64,000 nucleotides of DNA from Welwitschia mirabilis (GCA_051453625.1 JBOZIK010000001.1:73900992-73964991), one strand, 5' to 3'. Positions 48,094 to 59,506 are shown, numbered from the stretch's first letter. Notes: a model not told the origin generated them from the sequence alone. A program made the numbers and translations.

Positions 48094-50192
48094 ATTATTT
48101 ATGTATTATGTTTTTACTCTTATTTTTTTCAATTAATTTTACTTAAGAATGATTGCATACATTTCATGTTTTTTCAATTGGTGGATATTTGGTTTGGACC
48201 ACATTTTCTGAAAGAATATAAATATCTTGAGATCATATTTCTTTTGCTTTTTCTCTTTCTTTTTAATAAAAAGTGTGAGTTATATTTTTATAATTTAAAT
48301 AAAGTTTAATTATCTTGATATTTTTGTTTTCTTGTTAATTTTTTCTTTTGATTTTCACTTTTCTATTTTGATAGCCTCTATTTTTTGTTTTTAGTTTTTT
48401 ATTTTTGTTTGTAATCTATATTTTCTATTTTCCATTCTTTAATAATAATCTATTATCTCCTATGTTGTTCCCATGATAAGTTGGACGACAGTTAGTTTTG
48501 TTGAGTTTTATAACTTTTTAATAAATTTTTATGTTTTTTTATAATTCTCAGTTTTTATGTTTCTATCATCCTCTATGTCATCTGGACAATGAGCAGAAGA
48601 TAGTTAATAAAATATTGATTTTTATATTTTGAGAAAATACATTTTTATGACTTTATTGAGATTTCTCACTTGACTGCTTGAGAATTTTAAGAAGTTGATG
48701 AGAAAAATTTGGAATTTCATGATCAAACCATTTGAATTTTCTCTTAGCTTTTTTCTCTAGAAGATTATTATTACATTGCTTAATCATCTTTTAAACATGC
48801 TTTATGTATTTATTTTCATAGTTAGTCTTTCGACTTGAACACTTACAATGGTAAGATTGAATTCCAATCTTAGGACATTCACATGTTCATGAACTTTAGT
48901 TTAAATATAGATGCTTTATTTTTGATATTTTTCTCAATGGTGAAAAGATCCTAGATTATTTAAGGGTATTCATTTATGTCTTAATCTTACAAATTTTGCC
49001 TTTATCTTTTCAAATGTTTAGTCATGTAGAATATTATTTTGTTAAAAAAAAGGAAAGTAAAATAAAAACCATGATATTTTCTATTCTTCCTATCTCAAAA
49101 ACATGGTTACTATGATATCTTATCACAAGTACACTAAGGCAAATATTTCTAAGAGGAGCTTTTTAGTAGTGTAATATAATAGCTGTGGGAACTCCACTGG
49201 GATGTTAGTTAGCCATGCTTCACAAGTCCTTACTTCTATGACTATGGTTTCACTCCCCTCATCATGTATAATGAAGTTGTATTTAAACTTTGAGGCTATG
49301 AAATAGTGTCATCAGAGGCATTGCTTATTTCCTAGACTCTTAGTCCTTCCACATGATCTTTTCACTTCTTAAGATTTGGATTTTTTTTAATATGATGATA
49401 GGTAAGTTCATTTCTGAGCAATTCTTTGGTTTAATCATTCATTTCTTAAAGCATTTTATTTTAGCATCGTCATAACCACTGCCTTATCGAATGGAATTTT
49501 TGTATAAAAAGTCATGCATTTTTTACATCAAGTGATGTTATGATTTCTTTTATGAGAGTTTGCTAGGTTAAAATAATAGAATGGTAAGCTATCTTTTGTT
49601 TATGTTATCTTATGCCCATTATTCTTGTTTTCTTTTGTAGCTCAGTTGATTATTTCAAAATCATTACTGTATATTCTTAGCATGTTTTACTTGTTTAAGG
49701 TTTTAATAAAAGATAATTTCTTACTTAAATAACTGTTATTTTTAGATTTTTGGTGTTGTAAGTGCTGCTCATGTTATTTTTATGATGAAACATTTTTTTT
49801 GTCCACCTTATATCTCTATATTTTTCAAATCCGACATTACTCAGCTTTGCACTTCATTTTGGAAACTTATCCTCTTTTACCTACCTTCTCACTCCATCTA
49901 CATTATTTGCTTTATTTTTCAATATGGGATGTATTTCTTTTTGTTTAGGGTGAAAAGGTGTAGGGACCCATTTTCATGGCTTATTTTTTTTAAAAATTAA
50001 ACTTAACTTAGATCTTTTGTAACGTAAAATTTTCATACACATTATGCATTACTTGTCATTTATATATGTAATGTCCTTTATAAGCTTATTTTATAACTTC
50101 TAGTTCATGTTTTAAAGAAACAAATTGGCTTGCAATTATGGTTTTTATGTTTGGTTTTTGTTAAGAACTGACAAAGACTAAGTAGGAGACTG
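48094..50192 (+). other. Element C 3' region
   Basis: 49075-49345 aligns with 27000-27330 of element A and 49535-49620 with A and B. Recurrent palindromes lie at 48451-48491 (GGACGACAG, CpG kept) and 48563-48603. Bases before the LTR (ACAAAGACTAAGTAGGAGAC) match the plus-strand primer position of A and B. No coding is readable. Confidence 0.6.
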
Positions 50193-51286
50193 TGTTACNN
50201 NNNNNNNNNNNNNNNNNNNNNNNNNNNNNNNNNNNNNNNNNNNNNNNNNNNNNTTGTTTTGCATAAATTTTATACAGGCTTACATGCAATTTTGAAGATT
50301 TTGGAAATACAAGAGGAAATATCAAAAATGTGTAATTCTTATCCAAATTTAATGTATTAAAGGAACTTTCTAATGAATATATCTTTGAAGAAGGATTCTT
50401 GATAAAAACCCTAAGTTCTCTTTAAGAAAATGATCAAAGAAGACTGTTGTCTTCTACATCATCCCCATGACAGGCCAGACAATGATTGCTATTATGGACT
50501 ACTAAATCACTACTAAGTCATCCTGTGTAGTCATTGTTTATAATGTGATATCATCCCTCATTATCATGCAGATGATTGTCTGAACGACACTGATATGTAA
50601 CCAACTTTGACAGTGACCTTTGACCATTTCATCGATTTCATTTATGAGCACATCTAACTACATGTACTATTTATCTTTTTCTACTATGAGTTGTTATAAA
50701 TAAATCCTCTTTTGAGTTCCCTTCTTATCTTTATTGCACTGGAAATTCTCATGATAGGTGATTGAAGGATGAGAGATCCATCTTAAGTGTTGCAGAAATA
50801 CATCCAGTTGGTAGAGGGCTATGTATTCTCCATTGAGACCTGACTATTTTGTAATCAAGATGCTTGTTAGTCTTCCTTAATATAAACTTTTTTTTGTTTT
50901 TATATTTGTATTATAGATTTTCTAATGATCCTTATAGTTTATGTTGCTTTTAATTTCATGACAATTTCTTGAGTAATATATATTATCAACGGGAATCTTT
51001 GTTAAGGCTGAAAGAAAGTAGTATTAGTTTTGCATTCATCTAAATTAGTTGCACTTTGCATTTGTATTACATTCCTTTATTTCCTTATATTATTGTTTAT
51101 TTTTGATTCCTAGTATTCTTTTGTAAAGAAACCCAAGTCTCATACTCATAGACTTCAATATGAATATGACATTTTGGGTCTACTCCCATTCATAATAGTC
51201 TTATGTATTGTATAAAATATCTATTCTGGTTATAAATGACAAGATATCTTTGAATGCAAAAACTTAGACAAATACACAGCACAACA
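50193..51286 (+). mobile_element. Element C 3' LTR
   Basis: It starts TGTTAC, followed by 55 N (50199-50253), and ends ACAGCACAACA. It aligns with 44459-45508 along the whole visible length. It carries a TATA-like GTTATAAATAAATCC (about 50692) and palindromes at 50448-50485 and 50549-50590 (the latter with AACGAC, CpG kept). Confidence 0.82.
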
Positions 51287-51760
51287 CTTCTATTAAAAGT
51301 TTAACTCTTTAAATGGATTATATTTAGTGAAAATTTTAAAGCTATTGAGTAGAGAAAATCAAGGATGAAATATCATACACTTACATGAGAAATCAAAGAA
51401 AAAGTACAAAGGAAAGAATAACTAGCAACATTATGTAAATCCAACATGAAGAGCATTAAGAAACTAAAAAACTAGAAATACGAGAAGATATAAAAGGGAT
51501 ATCTCTATAGGTTTCTATGTAGTTGATCAATACACCATCATTAATCTAATTTCTTCTATGCAAAATAACTCCATCTTTTTCTTTAAATTTAATATTTTTC
51601 TAATCATCTTCATGATGTTCTTATAAGTCTTCATTCCATTTTTAGAGGTTGTGCTAGGTTTTTCCATCATCTGGTATTTACAACTTTTTAGATATCATTA
51701 TGCAAGCATAATAGGACTAGAAGAGCTCATGGCTAGATGAGAAATCTTCACCGTAAATGC
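51287..51760 (-). other. Start of a minus-strand Copia-like element, truncated
   Basis: Read on the minus strand this follows the primer site at 51761-51772 and would be the leader and gag start. A minus-strand ATG near 51668 begins a short hydrophilic stretch (MEKPSTTSKNGMKTYKNIM) with stops soon after. The element ends at or near the right LTR end of element C, so its body is missing. Confidence 0.35.
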
Positions 51761-51772
51761 TTTGATACCATT
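51761..51772 (-). other. Minus-strand primer-binding site (tRNA-Met type)
   Basis: GCTTTGATACCA on the plus strand is TGGTATCAAAGC on the minus strand, a common form of the plant Copia primer site. It lies two bases from the LTR end (minus-strand CA at 51775-51776). Confidence 0.65.
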
Positions 51773-51774
51773 TG

Positions 51775-52061
51775 TTGGAATTCAAAGATCCAATACATAG
51801 TTAAAGACCTATAAAATTAAGTGTTCTAAGGACTTAGGAAGCAAGAAGGATTTGCATTGAAAATAGCTCATTATTTTTATTAACTATTTCAATACATGAA
51901 AGCATTTGAACCTTGTTACTAACTACCTCCACATCTTAAGGATAGACATCCTAATATATATGAGTTTAATCTTGGTAAGCTAAAATTAAAATAAAACATG
52001 TATTGCATGTGGGCATTTCCATCATGCACACTATCAAAAACACAAGCCAAAAATAATACAA
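51775..52061 (-). mobile_element. Minus-strand Copia-like LTR, right part missing
   Basis: TGTTGGAATTCAAAGATCC at the plus-strand left end fits an LTR terminus next to the primer site. Homology with 4467-4760 runs for about 290 bases and stops at about 52061. The inverted-repeat structure beginning near 52130 probably truncated it. Confidence 0.6.
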
Positions 52062-52129
52062 ATTAATAACATTACTATATAAATACTAAAAATGTCAATC
52101 AATTTTTAAAAAAATGTGAGTTTAATGTA

Positions 52130-53385
52130 GGAAGACTAGTTTAATTATAACAAGTTATATAGTAAATTATTAACATGTAAAATTAACATTTAGACCAAGG
52201 TATCTAATTAATTTAGCTTAAAATAATATATTAAAATAATAATTTTATCATACAATTATGTCTATTACTCTTTTTAAACATGATTTTTAAAATATCACCT
52301 TTTCATTACATTTGTAGTCTATTTACTACATTTTGAAGGACATGTTAAAAGTTGAGGATTATCTAGCTAAAAAGATTGACATCATCATTTGCATCACAGA
52401 TTTCAATAGTTCTTTGAAGAAGAACACTTCAAAAATTACATTGTAAAATTATTATAAAAACATGATTAAAATGCAATTATGGGTTTAATTAATCATTGCA
52501 TCAAAAATAACTAGCATCTTCAATGACACTTGATGGTGATGTGTAAGACGCATTGTAATAACATGTGGTAGTGTTATATGAGATGATGTAGAAGGCACAT
52601 GATACTATGATCAATTAATGAAAGCATCAGCATTCAAACCCCCTATTTTGAAGTCATCATAATGATCCTCACCTAATGCAAAAAGATAAAGACTCCACCT
52701 AAAGCTACATGACAAACTTTATAACTCCTCACCTACCACTACAAGTTAAAGCCTTCTAACCATCCCCACCCCATAATAACCTATAAAAGGATCTTAAGCC
52801 CTTATTTATAAGTATCCTTTCGTTATTAAATGTAGTAGAGATCCTTAGAGTGTCATATTTGTCATGGATTTCTTAGCACCTCCTTTGGAAGTGGACTTAT
52901 TCAAAGGCTAGTTCAAGGAGTGTATACCAGTGTTGTCTTCTTTCTTTAATGTAATGTATTTTTTTATTTAATAATCATTTGTGATTTAAAGTTTCAAATA
53001 GCTTCATACATATAATACTCAAGTAAAACTACATTAGTAAGTACTATCAATAACTAAGTGAATTCTTTAAGTTAGTTGGTTGTAGTTAATATTATTTAAT
53101 GCATTGTGAGTACCATAGTCCTTACTTTTCATACTTATAGAAGAGCTATGAAGGACTAGAAAATTACTAAATTTAGTAACACTTATATAGTAAATGAAAT
53201 TATGTCCTCACAATTCAAGCCATTATAACTTAATTGTTTAAGCTATGTTTTAGAAAATTATAGGTTATCATTAGAGTGAAGGTGCTCTATTAGATAAGGT
53301 AAGATAAATCTTTAGATCTTGTTCATTTCCCTACCTCCCTAATTAAAGTTCAACATAATTCTTAACTCTTGATTTTCTTCTTTTA
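52130..53385 (+). repeat. Inverted repeat, left arm (LTR-like)
   Basis: It aligns with the reverse complement of 54235-55620. Shared landmarks are GTGGACTTATTCAAAGGCTAG (52890) and its partner near 54807-54830, TCATTAGAGTGAAG (53271) and its partner at 54349, and the ATATTAAAATAATAATTTTATC region at 52230 with its partner near 55510. A TATA-like CCTATAAAAGG lies at about 52780 and the partner has TATATAAAGGG in the mirrored place. The arm therefore looks like an LTR. Divergence between arms is considerable. Confidence 0.65.
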
Positions 53386-54234
53386 TTAGGATTTCATTTC
53401 AAGTTTCATGATATTGTATAATTTTTAATTAAGTTTATATTAATTATCCTTGTAAAAGAATGATATTAATTTTCATTTAGTTTATTTTAGTTTAACTATA
53501 ATAACTAATGAATACATTTTGATGTTATTTCTAGGGATAATGAAATGATAGCTTCTCAGGAGGAGCATAATTTTATTTTTTTACAAATTCTTATTTTAGT
53601 TTTTAAGGTTTTTAGTGGTTGGTATTAGTTACTATATTTTGAGTGTTTATTTCATTTTCATTTATAATGAGTACTGATTTATCTTTAGTGACTTTCAAAT
53701 TGGTCTAATTTAGATTTTTATTTAGTTTTTTACTATAACCTAAATAATATTTTCTTATCATATAGTTTGTTTTATAGCTATAGTGAGTTTTCTACTAGTC
53801 GCAATCAAAACAAGGCCAAAAAAAGTAAAATATAACTCTTATTTTGTGCATTTTTTACTTTTTATAAATTTTATTTTAGTAATTAAGTTTCTATTTTTGT
53901 GTAGTTCTATATTTTCTATTAAAAGACTCTAAAAATGAAAAATATTTATGTTTTATTTTTCTTTAGGCTTTATTCCAACTGTGCTATTATTTTTAGTTCT
54001 TTTAAGTTTTTCTATAACCCAAATTTTTTTGTGTGAATCTTACAAACCTCTCTATTTTTAAATGCTATAACTCTTAAAGAAATTAATTCTAGTACTATTC
54101 ATGATTAAAAGAGTTAGTTTATTGTAGTAAGAAGTATGAACATCCAATAAACAAGGTAAGAACCCAATATCATTCTTTCATAGGGATACCTATGATAAAC
54201 TTAATAAAAGTAACATAATAGTTTTACTCTTATA
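53386..54234. other. Spacer between the inverted arms
   Basis: About 850 bases, T-rich, with no readable protein. It does not contain a recognisable primer site or gag. Confidence 0.5.
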
Positions 54235-55620
54235 ATAAAAATAATGTAAAATCAAGAATTTGAGAAATTTTGGTAAACTTTGATTGGTAAGGTAGGAAAA
54301 TAAAAATTCTCTAAGTGTCAAGTTTGACTTGTCCCACAACCTATCTTCACTCTAATGATTTTCTATAATTTCTAAAACATAATCTTAAATCATCTAGTTA
54401 TGATTGATAGGATACAATGACATAATTTCATTCATGACATGAGTATTATTATATTAAATAGTCACTTGGTCCTTCATAGCCCTTTATTAACATAGAAAGA
54501 ATGGATAGATATAGTTGATATCTATAATATGACATTGAGTATAAACAATAGTTAATTTTATAGAATTTTGTTTTTGATTATATAACTTAATAATTTAGTA
54601 TCATCTAAGAATTAAAAGTATCATGTTAATGTGCATTAGAAATTAAAGAATATACCACTACTTTTGTGATAAAAGATAAAATAGTCTCACCTAAGTATTA
54701 AAGGTACCATCTTAACTTGTACTAGAAATTAAATAATGAAAAACTTATTCTTGTATTAACTCCATAAATGCATTACATTGAAAGAGAAAGATGAAGCTAA
54801 AATTCACTCCTCAAACTAGCCTTAAAACAAGTCCACTCTTGAGTGAGGTTCTTAGAAAGCCATAACATCTTGACATTCAGAGTATTTTACTACATTGTCC
54901 AACTAAAGATCGTTTATAATGAAGAGTTAAGGCCCTTTATATAGATGACAAAAGGCTTAGGAATATTTAGCTTGTAGGGGTTCATAGCAGTTAGATTAGG
55001 GAGGTTACATTTTTAGATGACTATGTTAAGAAGAGATTATAACTTTTGTCATGTAGCCTTTGAGGTGAACTAATTATCTTCTTATGAAAAATAGGTAATG
55101 ACATGGCCTTTAGATGATTATAATATTACCACTAGATGCTATGCCATGTGTTCTTCACATTATTATACTCATCATTACCACATGTTGATGTAATGTATTA
55201 TTTTGCATCTTTACCATGTATTATCAAAGTTAATGATTATTTATGATTTATTTTTAAACTAATTCTACATGTGAAGGATTATGAAATTACCGTAAAAATA
55301 TTATAACATAGTTTTGAACTCATTCTACACTAAAGGACTAGTGACATTAGTTTCTTAAATGATAATGTTGATGTTTTCTAATGGAATTTCTCCATTTTGC
55401 AACATGTCTTCCAGAAGGTTAAAAAAAAAAAAAAACAACCTAAAAATGTTATGGGAATGTTCATAATTTCATGATTTATGCTAAAAATATTAGAATACAT
55501 AATTTTATGATAAAATGATTATTTTAATATTTTACCTATGCTAAATTAATCAAATATACTTATTTTGAATGTTAATTTCGGCATGTAAACACACCTTCTA
55601 ACTAGACTTATGCTAGATTC
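54235..55620 (-). repeat. Inverted repeat, right arm (LTR-like)
   Basis: This is the reverse-complement partner of 52130-53385 (landmarks given there). An A-run at 55420-55436 is private to this arm. Confidence 0.65.
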
Positions 55621-56499
55621 TTAGCAAAACGTTGATAAATAAATGATTAACATGGAAAATTTGTCTATGAAAAATTATTGAAGTATAAAAATGATATCAC
55701 TTTACAAAAATTTTTGATTAATTTCTGATAAATAAGGAATTAAATTTTAAAAAAATTATAAACAAAATAAATGTCATACCCCTAATCAAAATTCCAATTT
55801 ATCCTATAAGTTAAAAATATAGTGAAATTTAATATCATAATTTTAAGAATAATTCAAAAAAATTTTGAAAACATAATTTTTCACTACATGCCTTTTCATG
55901 CTCTAAGCTAGAAAATTACTTTAATGCAAGTACTTTAAAACTTACAAAAAATGTTAAATTATCATAGAAGACATTTTATTATAATACATTTAAAAATACA
56001 ATATAACATACTTAAATAAATACAAACAATGCCAACTTCAATTAAAAGATCTTCTATGAGAGAATAAACATTCTATTTTCTTTTTTCTTATGTGATATGT
56101 CCTTTTAATGCTTAACAATTTTATTCATTACCTTCACAATCAGGTAGTTCAACTCTTATGCTTATGTGGTATTTGTTCTAAGAATGTTTTACTATATGAA
56201 TTATGTGGTATTTGTTCTAAAACATGTTTCACTAAATGAAAAAGAAGGAAAGTAAGAAGGTTTAGGAGAAAGAAAAGAAGGAGAGGAATGGAATGATTCT
56301 CCAAGAGGTCTCTTATCTTTATGATCATTAATTGGAGTTACATAAGAAGTTACATAAGAAGGACTCAAATGAATGAAATATAGATGATGGTAATATTTTC
56401 TTATGGCTATTGTTGCTACTCTTCTTATTGTTCTTGCTACTATCCTAGGATTTAAGTAGTATTTTAGTAATTCTAGACTTGGATAATATTACAAGATTA
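55621..56499. other. AT-rich stretch with a 40-bp tandem duplication
   Basis: The only structure I see is a two-copy tandem repeat: 56162-56200 and 56201-56240 share TTATGTGGTATTTGTTCTAA and TACTATATGAA/CACTAAATGAA ends. No gene is recognisable. Confidence 0.6.
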
Positions 56500-57750
56500 T
56501 CATGATGCTAGATTGACATATTTAATATATTTGTTAAGTATATTTTTAGGTTATATTAACAAGTTTTTTTAATGACTTATGCAAATCATGCAAAGCTTTC
56601 ATACAAGTTAAAATATGAAGTAATTTCCAACACAAGAAGCTATTTTTACATGATGATGGATCAAAGTAATTTGATCAACATAGTATGATCATCCTCCATG
56701 TCATAAGCATGACACAGGGGATGATAGTCATAATAGTATGGTCATCCACTATGTCATGGGGATAACAATCAAGATGACAGTCAGTATAATTAACATGTGT
56801 CGAGCATTAGTTGGTCGTCCTCTATGTCATAAGGATCACATGAGGAACAATAATCAAAATCATTTATAAAGTTAATTAAATTACTATAAAAGGATGTATT
56901 TAACTTGCACCTCTTCATTTCACACCTCTTAGTAACCTATAACCATTTATCTTAACCTATAAATAGACCCTTTTAGATCCTACTCAAAATCATCTTTTGT
57001 TATCCACATTCTTATGATACTTGAATATTATTGAGGGTAAAGAGATCGATTCTACTTGTGAGAAGAACTACCTTAATGATAGGTAAAGAATGCTCCATTA
57101 TATTGTTGTTGTTGCAAGTGCATGTACTTTAATTTTACTAATAAAAATATCATATTTTATCAACTAAATTCTTGTGATGATTGGAGATTATTGAAGGAAA
57201 GAAGATGCATCCTACTTATAAGAAGAACCACCTTAGTGTTAGGTAGTGAATCTTCCATTGAGAAGTTATTGTCATAAGTGGATGTACTTTAATTTTATTA
57301 ATAAAATATTGATTGAATTAAGACTCTTTTCAAATGCTCCACTGTTCTTTCTTATAACTTATCTTAATTGTAATTTAAGTAACATAAATTTGTAATTGAA
57401 ATCTATTATAATTATCAATATAGTGATAGTAGATTAGAAGTTTAATTAAGTCATTACATTTGAATTACATTCACTACATTGCATTTCATTTCATTTCATT
57501 CCATTTTATTCCATCTTTATCTTTGCATTGTTTGATTCCATTTTCTATAAAGCTAATATATTATTCTTCTCTTTTTAAATCAGTCTTTCAAATTCTCTTT
57601 TAGAAGTCTTCTCTAAGTGTGTAATATTTGGATTGATCTTAATATACAAATGTGTATTATGTGCAATTATATTATTAGATTTTTAGATGTTGCAAGTTAA
57701 ATTTTATCTTTAGAATATTGGAATTAGAAGCACAAATTTACATCACAACA
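56500..57750 (+). mobile_element. Element D1 5' LTR (left end uncertain)
   Basis: The right end (CATCACAACA) is fixed by the primer site three bases on. A TATA box CTATAAATAGACCC lies at 56958. Three recurrent palindromes in the U3 part lie at 56687-56727, 56740-56780 and 56814-56852; the third begins GTCGTCC with its CpG kept. The module shared by all these LTRs occurs twice here because of a 160-bp tandem duplication. I could not fix the left end; 56500 is nominal. Confidence 0.65.
56990..57311 (+). repeat. Tandem duplication of about 160 bp inside the D1 LTR
   Basis: The units are 56990-57149 and 57150-57311. Both contain the same sequence of landmarks: TCAT.TTTT.T..., CTT.TGAT, GAAGAAC.ACCTTA.TG, CCATT, then TGTACTTTAATTTTA.TAATAAAA. 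This doubles the region just downstream of the TATA box. Confidence 0.75.
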
Positions 57751-57753
57751 TTT

Positions 57754-57771
57754 TAGCATCATTAATAGGAA
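57754..57771 (+). other. Element D1 primer-binding site (tRNA-Asp type)
   Basis: TAGCATCATTAATAGGAA, three bases after the LTR. Against TGGCGCCGTTGCCGGGGA every difference but one is G-to-A or C-to-T. Confidence 0.68.
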
Positions 57772-57807
57772 AAACTTTAAGATAAAAGAAAGATTTTCAT
57801 TACTCAA

Positions 57808-58257
57808 GTAAGTATTTAAATCCATTTTAAATTATTTATTGGAGTAATGTTTTATTTTATTCTATTGAATCTACTTACAATTGCTTGATTATCTTTTGGT
57901 CTATAAGTAATTGTTTGATTATCCATTTGAAGTGTACTTTAATTTCCTTCCTTGTAAATTATAAATTGTATTTCTTGCAGTTTTTTTTCTTTACTTTTCT
58001 ATGCATTTTTAATTTGAAAGCGTTTATATTTGAATTCAACAATTTATTAGGTCTACCCCTTGTACTTTGTATGATCTTTGGGATTACCACATTGATTATT
58101 ATTTTTCAATAAACTTGGCCTATAGTTTATGCTTCATGTAATTTAAGTGATTGCCACATTCATTTGGTATATCCTACTCCTTGCACCTTTGAGTATTCTT
58201 AGAGATTTATACTACTTGAATGTAAATAAGTTTGTTTAACATAAATTAATCTTATAG
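57808..58257 (+). other. Element D1 leader intron (putative)
   Basis: The donor CAA|GTAAGTATTT at 57808 and acceptor CTTATAG ending at 58257 are both kept in D2 at the matching places. Another possible acceptor (TTTCTTGCAG, 57980) has lost its AG in D2. Length is 450 bases. The ORF start codon position is four bases after the acceptor. Confidence 0.5.
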
Positions 58258-58261
58258 GTTA

Positions 58262-58757
58262 GTGATAAATAGAAGAAAAGGTAAATATACTTGTGAAAGA
58301 CATTTCCTTGATAAAGCAATCAAAGAAGGTCTGGTGAAATTTAATTCAAGATCTCAAGGTGAGAAAAAATTTACTTTTTTAATTAAGAAAGATAAATATT
58401 TTACATTTACTATTTGTTCTTTGCATACTCTTAAGTCTTTGAAAATTTCTAAAATCAACCAAGTCCTACTAAAAATCTTTTCTTTTCTTTTTTGCCTAAT
58501 CATCCTAATATCCTTACCTCTATGGCATTTAATAAATATTTACTTAAAATATTAGGATCCTTTGTTTCAAATGTCACTTTAAAGGAAACGTTAGTCAATA
58601 AAAAGAAAGAACTTCAAAATCCATTTAACCTTCCTCTTGAAGATGACATAGAGTTAAAAGACTTAAACACCTATCCTACCTTTTTTGGAAAACCTAATGA
58701 AGACCCATTCCAACACATAGCTAATATTGAACAACTCATTCTAACTTCAGGAAGTGA
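58262..58757 (+). pseudogene. Element D1 gag remnant, cut by a gap
   Basis: The codon at the start position is GTG (D2 has ATG at 59511). The amino-terminal part (GKYTCERHFLDKAIKEGL, FNSRSQGEKKF, TICSLHTLKS) is open to about 58475. A one-base deletion relative to D2 then shifts the frame, and the reading continues from 58492 through MAFNKYLLKI, FNLPLEDDIELKDL and KPNEDPFQHIANIEQLILT, the front of the gag domain. The 100-N gap ends it. This is the least damaged gag start in the window. Confidence 0.7.
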
Positions 58758-58857
58758 NNNNNNNNNNNNNNNNNNNNNNNNNNNNNNNNNNNNNNNNNNN
58801 NNNNNNNNNNNNNNNNNNNNNNNNNNNNNNNNNNNNNNNNNNNNNNNNNNNNNNNNN
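58758..58857. other. 100-N gap joining D1 gag to a second LTR
   Basis: The left flank is D1 gag; the right flank is the U5 part of another LTR. What follows repeats 57590 onward in the same order at lower identity, so the gap hides at least the left part of a second LTR, of unknown true length. Confidence 0.7.
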
Positions 58858-59026
58858 AATGTTCAAAATTATTTTTTATATGTCTTCTCTAAGTGTATGG
58901 CATTTGGGTTAATTCCACTATATAAATGTGTATTATGTGCAATTAGATTATTACCTTTTTAGATGTTATAAGTTAAATTTGATCTTTAGAATATTGGAAT
59001 TAGAAGCATAAATATGCATTACAACA
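58858..59026 (+). mobile_element. Element D2 5' LTR, right end only
   Basis: GTCTTCTCTAAGTGTATGG and AATGTGTATTATGTGCAATTA match 57610-57672 of D1. It ends CATTACAACA at 59026. Confidence 0.7.
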
Positions 59027-59029
59027 TTT

Positions 59030-59047
59030 TGATACCACTGCTGGATA
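59030..59047 (+). other. Element D2 primer-binding site (tRNA-Asp type)
   Basis: TGATACCACTGCTGGATA, three bases after the LTR end, with mostly transition differences from TGGCGCCGTTGCCGGGGA and the TGC.GG part kept. Confidence 0.65.
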
Positions 59048-59083
59048 AGACTTCAAGAGAAAAGGAAGATTTTCATTATGCAA

Positions 59084-59506
59084 GTAAGTATTTTGAATTT
59101 ATTTCAAATTGTTTATTTGAGTAGTGTTATGTTTTATCCTCTTGGATCTACTTGAAATTACTTGATTACTTTTTAATATATAAGAAATTATTTGATTATC
59201 CAATTTAAGTGTACTTTAATTTCCTTTCTTGCAAATTGTAATTTTTATTTCTTACAATCTTTCTTTCTTTACTTTTAAGTATAATTTTAATTTGAAATAT
59301 TTATATTTTAATTCAGTAATTTATTAGGTCTAACCCTTATAGTTTATGTGATCTTTGAGATTACCACATTGATTATTATTTTTCAACAAACTTTTCTTAT
59401 AATTTATACTTTGTGTGATGTAAGTAATTGTTACATTCATTTTGTATATCCTTCTCCTGTCACTTGAATGTAAAAGAAGTTTGTTTAACATAATTTGATC
59501 TTATAG
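59084..59506 (+). other. Element D2 leader intron (putative)
   Basis: Donor CAA|GTAAGTATTTTG at 59084; acceptor TCTTATAG ending 59506, then GATA and ATG at 59511. The ends match D1 while the interior differs by many substitutions and small indels (423 against 450 bases). Confidence 0.5.

Larger units (their letters stand above)
44459..51286 (+). mobile_element. Element C: Athila-type LTR element without polymerase
   Basis: LTRs at 44459-45508 and 50193-51286 align with each other, and a tRNA-Asp-type primer site partly in a gap follows the first. Leader, intron-like ends and 3' region are shared with A, B and D. Between them lie only about 4.7 kb (A has about 9 kb), with no trace of protease, RT, RNase H or integrase. 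Instead there are an Asn/Lys/Glu-rich ORF1-like stretch and an unrecognised frame at 47400-48093. It therefore looks like a non-autonomous element that would depend on relatives such as A. No target duplication is clear (CCTATTA before, CTTCTATTA after). Confidence 0.7.
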
